A stretch of DNA of 64,000 bases from Oceanimonas doudoroffii (GCF_002242685.1 NZ_NBIM01000002.1:62001-126000); one strand, 5' to 3'; positions 1 to 10,877 are shown, numbered from the stretch's first letter. The notes: generated from the sequence alone by a model not told the origin. Numbers and translations are program-made.

Positions 1-1037
1 CGCTGTTTGAAATGACGCTGGCAGATGATGAGGCCACCGCAAGCGTCCCTCGAAGCGACTCGCAGCAGAATGAGGCGACGGAAAACGCCGAGACCAGCGA
101 AGGCGAGAGGTCCCCGGGTGCCGGGGCCTTCGGCGAAGCGACTTGCCATGCCGAGTCTCCTGAGAAAGCCTTTGCGGCCGGCAACCGGGCCGTGGCCAGT
201 CCGGCGGTGCGTCGGCTGGCCCGGGAGCATAATGTGGATCTGGCGCAGGTGCCGGGTTCCGGCGATAAGGGCCGGGTCTACAAGGAAGATGTGGAGGCCT
301 GGCTGGCGGCCCAAGGCGCGCCGTCGCGGACCGAATCGGCCTGGCGCGAGCCCCTGAGCGGTGTGCGCGCCGCCATGGCCCGGCACATGACCGACAGCCT
401 CACCGTTCCCCGCTTTACCTATTGCGAGGAGTTTTGCCTGGACGAGCTGCTCGCGCTCAAATACCGGCTGACGCCGGAGTTTGAGCGCGATGGGGTCAAA
501 CTGACGCTGTTGCCGTTTTTTATCAAGGCGCTGTCGCTGGCGCTGTCTGACTTTCCGCTGCTCGGTGCCCGGCTTGAAGGCGATGGCCGCACCCTGGTGT
601 ATGAAGACGGTCATCATGTGGGGGTGGCAGTGGACACTCCAACCGGCCTGCTGGTGCCGGTGCTGCACCACTGTGAAGACAAGTCGTTGTTGACGCTGGC
701 GCGTGAACTGACCCGGCTGACCGAGGCGGCCAGGGCCGGTAGCCTGTCTCAGGCCGAGCTCGCCGGCGCCACCATCAGCCTGTCCAATATCGGCGTGCTG
801 GGCGGTACCGTCTCCACCCCCATCGTCACTCCGCCTCAGCTCGCCATTGCCGCCCTGGGGCGGTTGCAACGGTTGCCCCGGTTCGATGAGCAGGACCGGG
901 TGGTGGCTCGGCAGTTGATGACGGTGTGCTGGTCGGCGGATCACCGAGTGATCGACGGCGCCACCCTGGCCCGCTTCAACCGCTGCTGGCAGGGCTACCT
1001 GGAACAGCCCGGGCGCATGCTGGCCCGGCTGCACTGA
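1..1037 (+). CDS. bkdB: Branched-chain 2-oxoacid dehydrogenase E2 (lipoamide acyltransferase), 5' end missing
   Basis: E2 core of a 2-oxoacid dehydrogenase complex: it moves the acyl group from lipoyl-lysine to CoA in the cytoplasm. The reading frame is open to the window edge (codons from base 3 read LFEM), matching the end of a lipoyl domain, so the ATG at 12 is internal and the gene starts upstream. Numbered from that ATG, a low-complexity linker covers about residues 5-57, the E3-binding domain about 60-97 (AVASPAVRRLAREHNVDL), and the acyltransferase domain follows to the C-terminus. The active-site motif HRVIDG is at 311-316 (H311, D315). The final stretch resembles branched-chain E2 proteins more than pyruvate or 2-oxoglutarate E2, which is why bkdB is preferred. 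E1 genes are expected just upstream. Confidence 0.85.
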   Translation, partial: LFEMTLADDEATASVPRSDSQQNEATENAETSEGERSPGAGAFGEATCHAESPEKAFAAGNRAVASPAVRRLAREHNVDLAQVPGSGDKGRVYKEDVEAWLAAQGAPSRTESAWREPLSGVRAAMARHMTDSLTVPRFTYCEEFCLDELLALKYRLTPEFERDGVKLTLLPFFIKALSLALSDFPLLGARLEGDGRTLVYEDGHHVGVAVDTPTGLLVPVLHHCEDKSLLTLARELTRLTEAARAGSLSQAELAGATISLSNIGVLGGTVSTPIVTPPQLAIAALGRLQRLPRFDEQDRVVARQLMTVCWSADHRVIDGATLARFNRCWQGYLEQPGRMLARLH

Positions 1038-1055
1038 TGCCCGCCTGACGCCGCC

Positions 1056-2897
1056 ATGGACGTTCTGGGCAACTTTTACATTCCCGAAGAGCAGTCCATC
1101 TATTTGCTGAGCGCCAACGATGCGCAAAAGCTGAAGGACTGGATTGCCCTGTGCATCGCCGAGCTGGAAAAGCTCGGCTACCGCGACATCATCCTGGCGG
1201 GCAAGGGAGTATACGGCTTTACCTTTGCCGGCACCGGCGAACGGGGCGAGCAGGTGGCGTTCAAGTTTTCCCGACTCGATTTGCCCGAAGCGGTGCGCGA
1301 ACGGCTGGCCGACGAGGCCTATATGTTGTCCTGCGTGCGGCATCCGCTGATCCCTGAATACCTGGCCTATGCCCTGCGCGGCCGTCAGGGCATTTTGCTG
1401 ATGAGTCGGGCGCCGGGGGAAGATCTGGAGCACTACAGCCTGCGCCGGGGTCGCCTTTCGGCCCGTGAAGTGATCGACATTGCCGCCCAGCTGGCGGACA
1501 TTCTGCAGGCCCTGCGCCGACAGACGCGGGACGGTGAACCGGCGCCCGTGGTGCACGGCGATATCAAGCCGTCCAACATCATGTATGACCCCGGCAGTGG
1601 GCGTATCAGCCTGGTGGACTGGGGCTCGTCGGTGTTTGCCCAGCAGGATGCCGATGGCCACTGGGCCGGGGCCGGCGGGTTGGCGCTGCTGTCGGGAGAT
1701 TTGCAGCAGTCCAACGCCCGCATGGGGGATGTTTATTTTATCGGGCCCGAACAGCTGGCCGGGGCGCTGTCGAGCCCCCGCTTTGACGAGCAAGGAGTGG
1801 CCGGCACCCTGTACGCGCTGGCCTCGGGCCAGGGCTGTCGCTTTGGCCGTAAGGCCATGCCCGCCGCCAGCCTGGGCCTGCCACTAGAGTTCGCCCGGCT
1901 GCTCGATGCCCTGCTGGACGACGATCCCGAGCGTCGCCGCCGGGCCGGGGACTATTGGATGGCGGCCATGCCCCGGCTTAAACAACTGGTGCTGCCCGAG
2001 CTGCCCCTGTTTGACGACAAGCCGCAATTGCCGGTGTGGCCCGGCTCGGGAACGTGGGACATCGACACCGTGGTGTATTCGTCACGCAAGTCCTTTCTCC
2101 GTGAGCACAGCGAACGAGAAGACATACAACAGGTTGCCGATGCCCAGCTGGAGCGCTATTACAAACAATACCTCGAAGGCATGGGGGAGACCGAAAAGGC
2201 CTTTGTGGCGGCGGTCGGCCGGTTGGGGCGCTACCCGGTGATGGGTGGCCTGGCCATTCACTGGCACGACGGCGGCGTGGACATCGACTCCAGCCTCAAT
2301 CTCTATGACAAGGCGCTGCTGCCAGCCTTTGGTGTGGCGGTTAACAATGTGGTTGCCCTGGCCCGGGCCATTACCAAAAACGGCGTGTTCAAGGCGTGCT
2401 TGTTCAACGCGCGCAACACCCTGCATTTAAGCCGCAGCGGGCCTGCTCAGCCCTTTATGCCGGCGCCGGCCATGCGTATTCCCTACCGGCTGGCGGACAG
2501 CCCCGACACCGGGGCCGATCGCCAGCCTCACTCCTATTTTGAAGACGGTCGTGATCCGGATGAGCAACTGGTGCTGCCCGAGGAGATCATGGCGGTAATA
2601 GCCAGGCTCAACCACATTCACCACAGCGGCTGCATTATTTTTGAAGTGACGTCCGATCATCTCAAGTTGCACAGCTACTACCGGCTGCTGGATGTGGCCG
2701 CCGAGGCCGAATTCGCCGCCCTGCTGGCGCAAATTGTCGCGCATATTCCGCTGATCACCGACACGGGGGTGGGGGGCTTTATGAAGCTGCCCTGCAAGAA
2801 TACGCGGTTTTTTAGCCGCCAGCCGGTGCAGCCCGAGCGCTTTTACCCCGCCAACCCCCGGGCCTGGTCGAGAACAAACGCTTCCAGCTCGGGATAA
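1056..2897 (+). CDS. Eukaryotic-like serine/threonine protein kinase with a long C-terminal region
   Basis: Predicted cytoplasmic protein kinase, 613 residues. Visible kinase landmarks: glycine loop GKGVYG at 49-54, ATP-anchoring lysine K70 in VAFK, catalytic loop HGDIKPSN at 167-174 (D169, K171, N174), metal-binding D188 in DWG (the usual DFG), and GPEQL in place of APE. About 300 residues after the kinase domain match no domain I recognise and contain no obvious membrane segment. It starts 18 bp after the E2 gene, so co-transcription is likely, and a link to control of that complex is possible but only inferred. Its 3' end overlaps the convergent acpH by 55 bp. Substrate unknown. Confidence 0.8.
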   Translation: MDVLGNFYIPEEQSIYLLSANDAQKLKDWIALCIAELEKLGYRDIILAGKGVYGFTFAGTGERGEQVAFKFSRLDLPEAVRERLADEAYMLSCVRHPLIPEYLAYALRGRQGILLMSRAPGEDLEHYSLRRGRLSAREVIDIAAQLADILQALRRQTRDGEPAPVVHGDIKPSNIMYDPGSGRISLVDWGSSVFAQQDADGHWAGAGGLALLSGDLQQSNARMGDVYFIGPEQLAGALSSPRFDEQGVAGTLYALASGQGCRFGRKAMPAASLGLPLEFARLLDALLDDDPERRRRAGDYWMAAMPRLKQLVLPELPLFDDKPQLPVWPGSGTWDIDTVVYSSRKSFLREHSEREDIQQVADAQLERYYKQYLEGMGETEKAFVAAVGRLGRYPVMGGLAIHWHDGGVDIDSSLNLYDKALLPAFGVAVNNVVALARAITKNGVFKACLFNARNTLHLSRSGPAQPFMPAPAMRIPYRLADSPDTGADRQPHSYFEDGRDPDEQLVLPEEIMAVIARLNHIHHSGCIIFEVTSDHLKLHSYYRLLDVAAEAEFAALLAQIVAHIPLITDTGVGGFMKLPCKNTRFFSRQPVQPERFYPANPRAWSRTNASSSG

Positions 2898-3430
2898 AAG
2901 TGAAGGAAGGCGGTTTCCATGTCGCCGTAATGCTGCTCCAGCAGCGGCCGGCACCGGGGCAGGGGAGTAGGTCGTTTAAAGCGCTGGTCAATGCGTGCCA
3001 GAGCGCCGAGCAGGGCGTCAAAGTCCCGGTAGCGGGCGAGCATGCCACTTTGCTTTAGTCCGGCCACCAGCCGCACCATGGCCTCGGGCCAGTGCCGGTC
3101 GGGCGTCAACCGTTCGTGGGCCTGTCGGACAAACTCGTCAAGGGGCAGCGCATGGTAGCGGGACCAGTGCCGGGCCAGAAAATGATCGAACATCATGTCG
3201 GTGATAATGCCGCCAAAGCGACGAAAGGGCGGCGGCAGGGCGCGCACCCTGACCGCGTGCAGCGCGTGGGCATCGGTAAAGCTGTCGATGCGCCGGTGCA
3301 GTATAATGCCAATCTGCAATGAGGCGGGCAGGGACGTATCCACCGCGCCTCGGGCATATTCCCCCAGCAGGGCGCCGGCCAGGCTGGTGTGGCTGAGTTC
3401 GGCCAGGTGCAGGTGAGCCAGGTAATTCAT
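2843..3430 (-). CDS. acpH: Acyl carrier protein phosphodiesterase
   Basis: AcpH removes the 4'-phosphopantetheine group from holo-ACP. The 195-residue length and the N-terminus MNYLAHLHLAE are typical of the family, and the HD-like metal-site residues appear in HRRIDSFTD (about 45-53) and in the later ITDMMFDHFLARHW block. Its ATG directly abuts the stop codon of the upstream CBS-domain gene (zero intergenic bases), so the two form one minus-strand unit. The last 55 bp overlap the end of the convergent kinase gene. Confidence 0.88.
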   Translation of the reverse strand: MNYLAHLHLAELSHTSLAGALLGEYARGAVDTSLPASLQIGIILHRRIDSFTDAHALHAVRVRALPPPFRRFGGIITDMMFDHFLARHWSRYHALPLDEFVRQAHERLTPDRHWPEAMVRLVAGLKQSGMLARYRDFDALLGALARIDQRFKRPTPLPRCRPLLEQHYGDMETAFLHFYPELEAFVLDQARGLAG

Positions 3431-3943
3431 TTAGTTGGGGGAGTCGTCCCGGTATTCGGCGCCGTCGGTCTCGGCCTGCAGTTCATCCACCTCGCCGGCG
3501 TCGAGCTCGTCATCCTGCTCGTCCAGTTGATTGTCGAGCACCTCCAGCAGGTGAATGGCCACCGCCACAAAATCGCTGTCGGTGACGATGCCCACCAGCC
3601 TGCCCTTGTCCACCACCGGCAGGCAGCCGTATTTGTGCTTTTGCAGGTACAGCGCCGCCTCGCGAATGCCGGCCCGGGGGCTGACGGTGGTGACACCGGT
3701 TTTCATGATTTCCGACAGCATGTGGTGTTCAAGGAACTGGCCGTTGCGGCCCTGCTCCAGGCTGGACTCCTGAGCGGCGAGAATGTCCCGCTGGCTGACC
3801 AGGCCAACCAGCCGATCCTGCTCCAGCACCGGCAGGTGGCGAATATGATGGCGCTGCATCAGGGTGCGGGCTTCGGCCAGGGTGGCGGAAGGAGGCAGCC
3901 CCAGAACGCGGGATGACATTATTTCGGAAACAATGGCCGGCAT
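3431..3943 (-). CDS. Tandem CBS-domain protein
   Basis: A 170-residue soluble protein made of two CBS domains (about 5-60 and 75-130) and a very acidic tail (about 135-170, rich in D and E). CBS pairs bind adenosine nucleotides and usually act as regulatory modules; no catalytic domain is attached here, so the partner is unknown. Repeated motifs of the form (I/C)(R/L)HLPVLE..RLVGLVSQRD and GCLPVVDKGRLVGIVTDSD mark the two copies. It is the first gene of a two-gene unit with acpH. The 183 bp between it and queA serve two divergent promoters. Confidence 0.8.
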   Translation of the reverse strand: MPAIVSEIMSSRVLGLPPSATLAEARTLMQRHHIRHLPVLEQDRLVGLVSQRDILAAQESSLEQGRNGQFLEHHMLSEIMKTGVTTVSPRAGIREAALYLQKHKYGCLPVVDKGRLVGIVTDSDFVAVAIHLLEVLDNQLDEQDDELDAGEVDELQAETDGAEYRDDSPN

Positions 3944-4071
3944 GATGGTTCTCCTCTTTTTATATCAAGATAGCCCAACACGGTGCGTCGGTAACCTGAC
4001 CAGGATCATGGGTGAGGCAATCATGGCTCACTTTCGCTGCGGGGTCGAAATTGCTTCAACGTCGAATTGCC

Positions 4072-4100
4072 TTGATCCCTTCAGGTGCGCTCACTAGACT
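4072..4100 (+). promoter_or_regulatory. Candidate sigma-70 promoter of queA-tgt
   Basis: TTGATC (4072-4077), a 17-bp spacer and TAGACT (4095-4100) lie 26 bp ahead of the queA ATG. Each hexamer matches four of six consensus bases. Prediction only. Confidence 0.45.
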
Positions 4101-4126
4101 AGCGCTCGTCTTATACAGAGGTAGTT

Positions 4127-5173
4127 ATGCAGGTCCAAGATTTTTCCTTTGAACTTCCCGATGAACTCATTGCCCGCCACCCCATGCCCGAGCGCACCGC
4201 CAGCCGGCTGTTGCAGCTGGACGGCAATACCGGGAACCTGGTGCACGGCCGCTTTGGCGACATTCTGGACCTGATCAATCCCGGCGACCTGCTGGTGTTC
4301 AATAACACTCGGGTCATTCCGGCCCGGCTGTTCGGCCGCAAGGCCAGCGGTGGCAAGCTGGAAGTGCTGGTGGAACGCATGCTTGACGACAAACGGGTGC
4401 TGGCCCATGTGCGTTCCTCCAAGTCGCCCAAACCCGGCACCGAGCTTATTCTTGAGCCCGACGTTCACGCCACCATGGTGGCCCGCCACGATGCCCTGTT
4501 TGAAATCGAGTTCAACGACGACCGTAGCGTGCTGGAGATCCTTGAAGCGGTGGGGCACATGCCGCTGCCGCCCTATATCGATCGGCCCGACACCGACGCC
4601 GACAAGGAACGCTACCAGACCGTCTACAACGAAAAGCCCGGCGCAGTGGCGGCACCCACCGCCGGCCTGCACTTCGACGAGCCGCTGCTGAACGCCATTC
4701 GCGCCAAGGGCGCCGAGCTTGCCTTTATTACCCTGCACGTGGGCGCGGGCACCTTTCAGCCGGTGCGGGTCGACAATGTGCTTGAGCACAAAATGCATGC
4801 CGAATACATCGAAGTGCCTGCCGAGGTAGTGGCGCAAATCGAGGCGACCCGGGCCCGTGGCGGCCGGGTGATTGCGGTGGGCACCACCTCGGTACGGTCG
4901 CTCGAAAGCGCGGCTCAGGCCAGCCTCGCCAAAGGCGAGCCGCTGGCGCCTTTTTATGGCGACACCGACATCTTTATCTACCCCGGTTACCGCTTTCAGC
5001 TGGTGGACGCCATGGTTACCAACTTTCACCTGCCGGAGTCGACCCTGATCATGCTGGTCAGCGCCTTTGCCGGTCAGGACCACATTATGGAGGCCTACCG
5101 TCAGGCGGTGGCCGAGCGTTACCGTTTCTTCAGTTACGGCGATGCCATGTTTATTACCAGACAGATCAAGTGA
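4127..5173 (+). CDS. queA: S-adenosylmethionine:tRNA ribosyltransferase-isomerase
   Basis: QueA transfers and isomerises the ribosyl part of SAM onto preQ1-tRNA to give epoxyqueuosine, the penultimate step of queuosine synthesis. The 348-residue length is normal. Family blocks are clear: [16 protein letters not shown] at the start, [15 protein letters not shown] near 55-70, [11 protein letters not shown] near 180, [12 protein letters not shown] near 205 and [17 protein letters not shown] near the end. The ATG at 4127 follows an AGAGG ribosome-binding site. The gene is followed by tgt, the preceding enzyme of the pathway, so the two are probably an operon, although a 139-bp hairpin-bearing spacer separates them. 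Confidence 0.95.
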   Translation: MQVQDFSFELPDELIARHPMPERTASRLLQLDGNTGNLVHGRFGDILDLINPGDLLVFNNTRVIPARLFGRKASGGKLEVLVERMLDDKRVLAHVRSSKSPKPGTELILEPDVHATMVARHDALFEIEFNDDRSVLEILEAVGHMPLPPYIDRPDTDADKERYQTVYNEKPGAVAAPTAGLHFDEPLLNAIRAKGAELAFITLHVGAGTFQPVRVDNVLEHKMHAEYIEVPAEVVAQIEATRARGGRVIAVGTTSVRSLESAAQASLAKGEPLAPFYGDTDIFIYPGYRFQLVDAMVTNFHLPESTLIMLVSAFAGQDHIMEAYRQAVAERYRFFSYGDAMFITRQIK

Positions 5174-5182
5174 TAAATAAAC

Positions 5183-5263
5183 GTGAGGGGTAAGGTGTGA
5201 GGTGTGAGGGACAAAGCATAAGACGTTGGTTTTTCACCTCACTCCTCACGACCCACCCCTCAC
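5183..5263. repeat. Purine-rich inverted repeat between queA and tgt
   Basis: Outer arms GTGAGGGGT (5183-5191) and ACCCCTCAC (5255-5263) are perfect complements. Inside them GTGAGG-type words on the left face CCTCAC-type words on the right, so most of the 81 bp can fold into one long hairpin. The same words recur at 39975-40040, 58582-58613 and 58893-58995. Confidence 0.7.
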
Positions 5264-5308
5264 TTGTTTACAAATAGGGTCGGACTGTTTCTCCGGCCAG
5301 TGAGGTAA

Positions 5309-6454
<1,146 letters not shown>

Positions 6455-6486
6455 CGGCTTTTAACCATAACGAGGAAACTGCAAGA

Positions 6487-6816
6487 ATGGATATTATCTC
6501 CAGTGCTCACGCCCAGGGTGGCGGTGCCGCCGGTGGCGGTATGGAAATGATCATCATGCTGGTCGTGTTCGGCCTGATCTTCTATTTCATGATCTTCCGT
6601 CCCCAGTCCAAGCGGGTCAAAGAGCATAAAAACCTGATGTCTTCCCTGAGCAAGGGTGACGAGGTGCTGACCAACGGTGGCCTGGTGGGCAAGATTGCCA
6701 AGATCTCTACCGACAACGACTATGTGGTACTGAGCCTGAGCGAGCAAAGCCAGGTGACCATCAAGAAGGACTTCATCACCGCCGTCCTGCCCAAGGGCTC
6801 CATTCAGTCCCTCTAA
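6487..6816 (+). CDS. yajC: Sec translocon accessory subunit YajC
   Basis: Small inner-membrane partner of SecDF. 109 residues with one membrane segment at about 19-38 (MEMIIMLVVFGLIFYFMIF), followed by the family signature RPQSKRVKEHKNLMSSLSKG and a cytoplasmic beta-rich domain. GAGG ribosome-binding site 8-12 bp before the ATG. secD begins 24 bp later. Confidence 0.95.
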   Translation: MDIISSAHAQGGGAAGGGMEMIIMLVVFGLIFYFMIFRPQSKRVKEHKNLMSSLSKGDEVLTNGGLVGKIAKISTDNDYVVLSLSEQSQVTIKKDFITAVLPKGSIQSL

Positions 6817-6840
6817 TTCTTTCCTGTCGAGGAGCACAGC

Positions 6841-8694
6841 GTGTTAAATCGATATCCGCTGTGGAAATACTTGATGGTGATCCTGGTGATCACCATCAGT
6901 TTTCTTTATGCAGCACCCAACCTGTTTGGTGAAGATCCGGCGCTTCAGGTGTCCGGCAGCCGTGGAACCCAGGTTTCTGCCGAGGTACTGGTCAAGGCCC
7001 AAAGCAGCCTCAATCAGGCTGGCATCGAGGTAAAAAGCGCCGCCCTGGAAAACGACCAGCTTCTTATCCGTTTCCGCAATACCGACGATCAGCTCAGGGG
7101 CAAGGACCTGGTCGCCGAAACCCTGGGTGACGACTACGTCACCGCCCTCAACCTGGCCCCGTCCACCCCCGCCTGGCTGGAAGCCATCGGCGCCGGTCCG
7201 CTCAAACTGGGCCTGGATCTGCGCGGCGGCGTGCATTTCCTGATGGAAGTGGACATGGCCGAGGCCCTGAACCGAGTGCAGGAGCAGACGGTACAGGACT
7301 TTCGTACCGAACTGCGCCAGGAGCGGCTGCGCTATTCCGGCGTACTGAGCCGGGACGGCGGCACCCTGGTGGTGTTCCGGGACGTTGAGACCCGTGACAA
7401 GGCCATCAGCCATTTGCGCAATCGCAACACGGATCTGGTGTTTACCACCAGGGACACCGGCGACAGCTACGGCCTGTTTGCGGTCATGAGCGAGCAGCGG
7501 CTGAAGGAAGTAAAGGAATACGCCCTGCAGCAAAACATCACCATTATTCGCAACCGGGTCAATGAGCTGGGCGTGGCCGAGCCACTGGTTCAGCGCCAGG
7601 GCGCCGACCGCATCGTGGTGCAACTGCCCGGCATTCAGGACACCGCCCGCGCCAAGGAAATTCTTGGTGCCACCGCCACCCTGGAATTCCGCCTGGTGGA
7701 TGAACGGGCCGATGCCGCCGCCGCGGCGGCGGGCAGGGTGCCCCCGGGCTCCGAGCTGTTCACGGATCGCGATGGGCGCGCCGTGGTGCTGCAAAAGCGG
7801 GTGATCCTCACCGGTGAGCACATTGTCGATGCCAACTCCGGCATGGACGAGTTCAGCCGTCCCCAGGTGAACATCAGCCTGGATGCCCCCGGTGGCAGCC
7901 GCATGGCCGACTTCACCAAGGACAACGTGGGACGGGCCATGGCCACCGTCTTTACCGAGTACAAACCCGGTGACAAGCCCAGCGCCGATGGCAAGCCGAC
8001 CCTGCGCAAGGAGCAGGAAGTGATCAACGTGGCCACCATTCAGTCCCGACTGGGCCGCAGCTTCCGCATTACCGGCATCGACTCCATGGCCGAGGCCCAG
8101 AACCTGGCACTGCTGCTGCGTGCCGGCGCCCTGATTGCGCCCATTCAGATTGTGGAAGAGCGCACAATAGGGCCGAGCCTGGGGCAGCAGAACGTGGAAA
8201 ACGGCCTGCTGGCCATGATCTACGGCCTGCTGGCGGTGGTGCTGTTTATGAGCATCTACTATCGCAAGTTCGGCCTGGTGGCCAACCTGGCATTGCTGGC
8301 CAACCTGGTGATCATTATCGGGGTCATGTCCATGGTGCCGGGGGCGACCATGACGCTGCCGGGCATTGCCGGTATCGTGCTCACCATCGGCATGTCGGTG
8401 GATGCCAACGTGCTGATCTTCGAGCGTATTCGCGAGGAATTGCGGGACGGGCGCAGCATTCAGCAGGCCATTCACATGGGGTATGAGAAGGCCTTTGGCA
8501 CCATTACCGATGCCAACATCACCACCTTTATTACCGCCATCATTCTGTTCGCGGTCGGCACCGGGCCCATCAAGGGCTTTGCCGTTACCCTGATGATCGG
8601 CATCCTGGCCTCCATGTTTACCGCCATTGTCGGAACCCGGGCCCTGGTCAACCTGCTCTGGGGCGGCAAGCGCCTCAAGAAGCTGTCGATATGA
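6841..8694 (+). CDS. secD: Protein translocase subunit SecD
   Basis: SecD uses the proton gradient to pull exported proteins out of the SecYEG channel on the periplasmic side. 617 residues, with a GTG start at 6841 ([11 protein letters not shown], read as Met) 7 bp after GAGGAG. There is an N-terminal membrane helix at about 9-27, a large periplasmic P1 region, the motif [15 protein letters not shown] near 125-140, and five C-terminal membrane helices from about 455, including the conserved [18 protein letters not shown]. secF follows 12 bp later. Confidence 0.97.
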   Translation: MLNRYPLWKYLMVILVITISFLYAAPNLFGEDPALQVSGSRGTQVSAEVLVKAQSSLNQAGIEVKSAALENDQLLIRFRNTDDQLRGKDLVAETLGDDYVTALNLAPSTPAWLEAIGAGPLKLGLDLRGGVHFLMEVDMAEALNRVQEQTVQDFRTELRQERLRYSGVLSRDGGTLVVFRDVETRDKAISHLRNRNTDLVFTTRDTGDSYGLFAVMSEQRLKEVKEYALQQNITIIRNRVNELGVAEPLVQRQGADRIVVQLPGIQDTARAKEILGATATLEFRLVDERADAAAAAAGRVPPGSELFTDRDGRAVVLQKRVILTGEHIVDANSGMDEFSRPQVNISLDAPGGSRMADFTKDNVGRAMATVFTEYKPGDKPSADGKPTLRKEQEVINVATIQSRLGRSFRITGIDSMAEAQNLALLLRAGALIAPIQIVEERTIGPSLGQQNVENGLLAMIYGLLAVVLFMSIYYRKFGLVANLALLANLVIIIGVMSMVPGATMTLPGIAGIVLTIGMSVDANVLIFERIREELRDGRSIQQAIHMGYEKAFGTITDANITTFITAIILFAVGTGPIKGFAVTLMIGILASMFTAIVGTRALVNLLWGGKRLKKLSI

Positions 8695-8706
8695 GGAGAC
8701 TGAGCG

Positions 8707-9651
8707 ATGTTTGAAATCCTCAAGACCAAAGAGCCGCTGCCCTTTATGCGTTTCTCCAAGGGCGCTACCGTGCTGTCGCTGGTGCTGATTGGCCTGTGCT
8801 TTTTCAGCCTGGCCACTCGGGGCCTGAACTGGGGCCTGGATTTTACCGGTGGCACCGTCGTGGAAGTGGCCTTTGAGCAGGCGGTGGAGCTGGACGGCGT
8901 ACGTGAGCAGCTGGACGGCGCCGGTCTGGCCGGCGCCACCGTGCAGCATTTTGGTACCAGCCGGGATCTGCTGATCCGCATGCCGCCCCAGGAAGGCGCC
9001 GATGTGCAGCAGCAGGGCGATGCGGTGATGGCCGCCATGCAGCAGCTGTCGGCGGACGCCGAGATGAAGCGGCTGGAGTTTGTCGGCCCGTCCATCGGCA
9101 AGGAGCTGGCGGAGCAGGGCGGCCTAGCCATTCTGGTGGCGCTACTGTGTATCCTCATTTACGTGGGCATGCGCTTTGAGTGGCGGCTGGCGTCCGGCGC
9201 CGTGCTGTCACTGGCCCACGATGTGATCATCACCCTGGGGGTGTTTTCCTGGCTGCAGATCGAGGTGGACCTCACCATAGTGGCGGCGTTGCTGACCGTG
9301 GTGGGTTACTCCCTCAACGACACCATAGTGGTGTTTGACCGGGTGCGGGAAAACTTTCGCCGCGTGCGCGAGGCCACCACGGCCCGAGTGTTTGACGAAG
9401 CCATTACCGACACCCTGAGCCGAACCCTGATCACATCGGCCACCACCCTGGTGGTGGTGGTGGCGCTGTTCATGAAGGGCGGCGCACTGATCCACGGCTT
9501 TGCCACCGCGCTGCTGCTGGGCATCGGGTTCGGTACCTATTCGTCCATCTATATCGCCAGCGCCTGGGCCATGCTGCTCGGAGTCAAGCGGGAGCACATG
9601 CTGCCGCCTGTGGTGGAAAAGGAAGGTGCGGATCAGGAACCCCTGGTGTAA
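8707..9651 (+). CDS. secF: Protein translocase subunit SecF
   Basis: Forms a heterodimer with SecD. 314 residues: first helix at about 20-38, the motif GLDFTGGTVVEVAFE at about 46-60, periplasmic domain, then five helices beginning near 135, with the conserved VVGYSLNDTIVVFDRVREN block near 200. It ends the yajC-secD-secF series; a strong terminator follows 19 bp after the stop. Confidence 0.97.
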   Translation: MFEILKTKEPLPFMRFSKGATVLSLVLIGLCFFSLATRGLNWGLDFTGGTVVEVAFEQAVELDGVREQLDGAGLAGATVQHFGTSRDLLIRMPPQEGADVQQQGDAVMAAMQQLSADAEMKRLEFVGPSIGKELAEQGGLAILVALLCILIYVGMRFEWRLASGAVLSLAHDVIITLGVFSWLQIEVDLTIVAALLTVVGYSLNDTIVVFDRVRENFRRVREATTARVFDEAITDTLSRTLITSATTLVVVVALFMKGGALIHGFATALLLGIGFGTYSSIYIASAWAMLLGVKREHMLPPVVEKEGADQEPLV

Positions 9652-9670
9652 TCGCAGCCATGCAGACATA

Positions 9671-9696
9671 AAGAAGCCTTCGGGCTTCTTTTTTTT
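9671..9696 (+). terminator. Rho-independent terminator after secF
   Basis: Stem AAGAAGCC / GGCTTCTT with a TTCG loop, followed by a T run to 9696. The remaining 9697-9919 holds no gene I can support. Confidence 0.9.
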
Positions 9697-9919
9697 GCGC
9701 CGTCTTTGGCATGGGGATGCGGGTTGGGACGAGTACAGCGGGTTGCAGCCGCGTTGCAAGCCTATGGCCGAAAGAGGCCGAAGCATGGCCCGAATCCATC
9801 TTGCCCACAGAAACGCGCCCTTTAGCCCCCTTTCTCGTCATTGATTGCATTTGCAGCATGACAAACGCCTTGCGGCTGCATAACATGGGGACATAGAACA
9901 AGACAAGTTCGGAGCCTTC

Positions 9920-10795
9920 TTGAAACACAGATTTTTGCTCGGTCCGTTGGCCCTGCTGGGCATGATGCTGACCGGATGCAGCGCCCCCAGAGTGGTCACG
10001 CCGACCCTGGTGTTGCCGGTACCCATGCAGGTTTCCTATCAAAGTGAGCTGGGCATTGCCCGTTTGGGGCAGATGCTGAGTGCGCCTGGGCTGACCCCGG
10101 AGCAGCGGGCCGAGCTGTTTTTTCAGCGAGGCGTGGTGTTTGACCGGGTGGGCCTGCGCGCCATGGCCCGGCTCGACTTCAACCGTGCGCTGCGCGAGCG
10201 GCCCGACTTTGCCGATGCCTACAATCTTAACGGCGTTTACCTGACCCAGAATCAGGAGTTCGACGAGGCCTATGAGGCCTTTGACTCGGCCCTGGAACTG
10301 GCGCCGGATTATGTGTATGCCAACCTCAATCGGGGCATCGCACTGTATTATGGCGGTCGTCCCGAGCTGGCGACGCGGGATCTGAAAGTGTTCCTCGACG
10401 AAGAGCCCACGGATCCTTACCGCCTGCTGTGGTGGTACCTGGCGCTGGAAAAGGTGGACCTTGCCATGGCACAGGAGCGCCTGGCCGAGCATCGCCGGCT
10501 GTACGGCACCGACGAATGGGCCTGGGACATCGTCGATGTCTACCTTGGCACCCTGACCCCTGAGGCACTGCTGGCGCGCATTTCCGAACAGAGCGAAGAC
10601 AACCAGGAGCTGGCCGAAATGCTGTGCGAGGCCTACTTCTATCTGGCCAAACAGGCCCAGCGCAACGAGCAGCCGGAGCAGGCCGAGGTTTACCTCAAGC
10701 TGGCGCTTTCCACCAACATCTATGACTTTGTCGAGCACCGCTACGCCCTGCTGGAACTGGATCTTATCGGCCAGCAAGCCCGGCTCAAGCGCTGA
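9920..10795 (+). CDS. nlpI: Lipoprotein NlpI (TPR protein, peptidoglycan hydrolase adaptor)
   Basis: Outer-membrane lipoprotein with TPR repeats that scaffolds murein endopeptidases and helps the protease Prc. 291 residues from a TTG start at 9920, with a GGAG just upstream. The signal peptide ends in the lipobox MLTGC, with C20 the lipidated residue. TPR units lie at about 60-165; conserved family text includes LNRGIALYYGG and VEHRYALLELDLIG near the C-terminus. In Escherichia coli nlpI follows pnp; here it sits between secF and trmJ, with its own leader. Confidence 0.9.
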   Translation: MKHRFLLGPLALLGMMLTGCSAPRVVTPTLVLPVPMQVSYQSELGIARLGQMLSAPGLTPEQRAELFFQRGVVFDRVGLRAMARLDFNRALRERPDFADAYNLNGVYLTQNQEFDEAYEAFDSALELAPDYVYANLNRGIALYYGGRPELATRDLKVFLDEEPTDPYRLLWWYLALEKVDLAMAQERLAEHRRLYGTDEWAWDIVDVYLGTLTPEALLARISEQSEDNQELAEMLCEAYFYLAKQAQRNEQPEQAEVYLKLALSTNIYDFVEHRYALLELDLIGQQARLKR

Positions 10796-10877
10796 GCCAA
10801 AGACGGGATTAACACCTGACCCTCCAGCACGACTGTGATAAAATCCTGCGCCCTGAGCGCAACGGAATTAAGTGAAC

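Noticed and set aside
6844..8949. 701-residue minus-strand ORF opposite secD-secF
   Set aside because: Shadow of GC-rich coding sequence; His/Gly/Gln-rich product, no domain.
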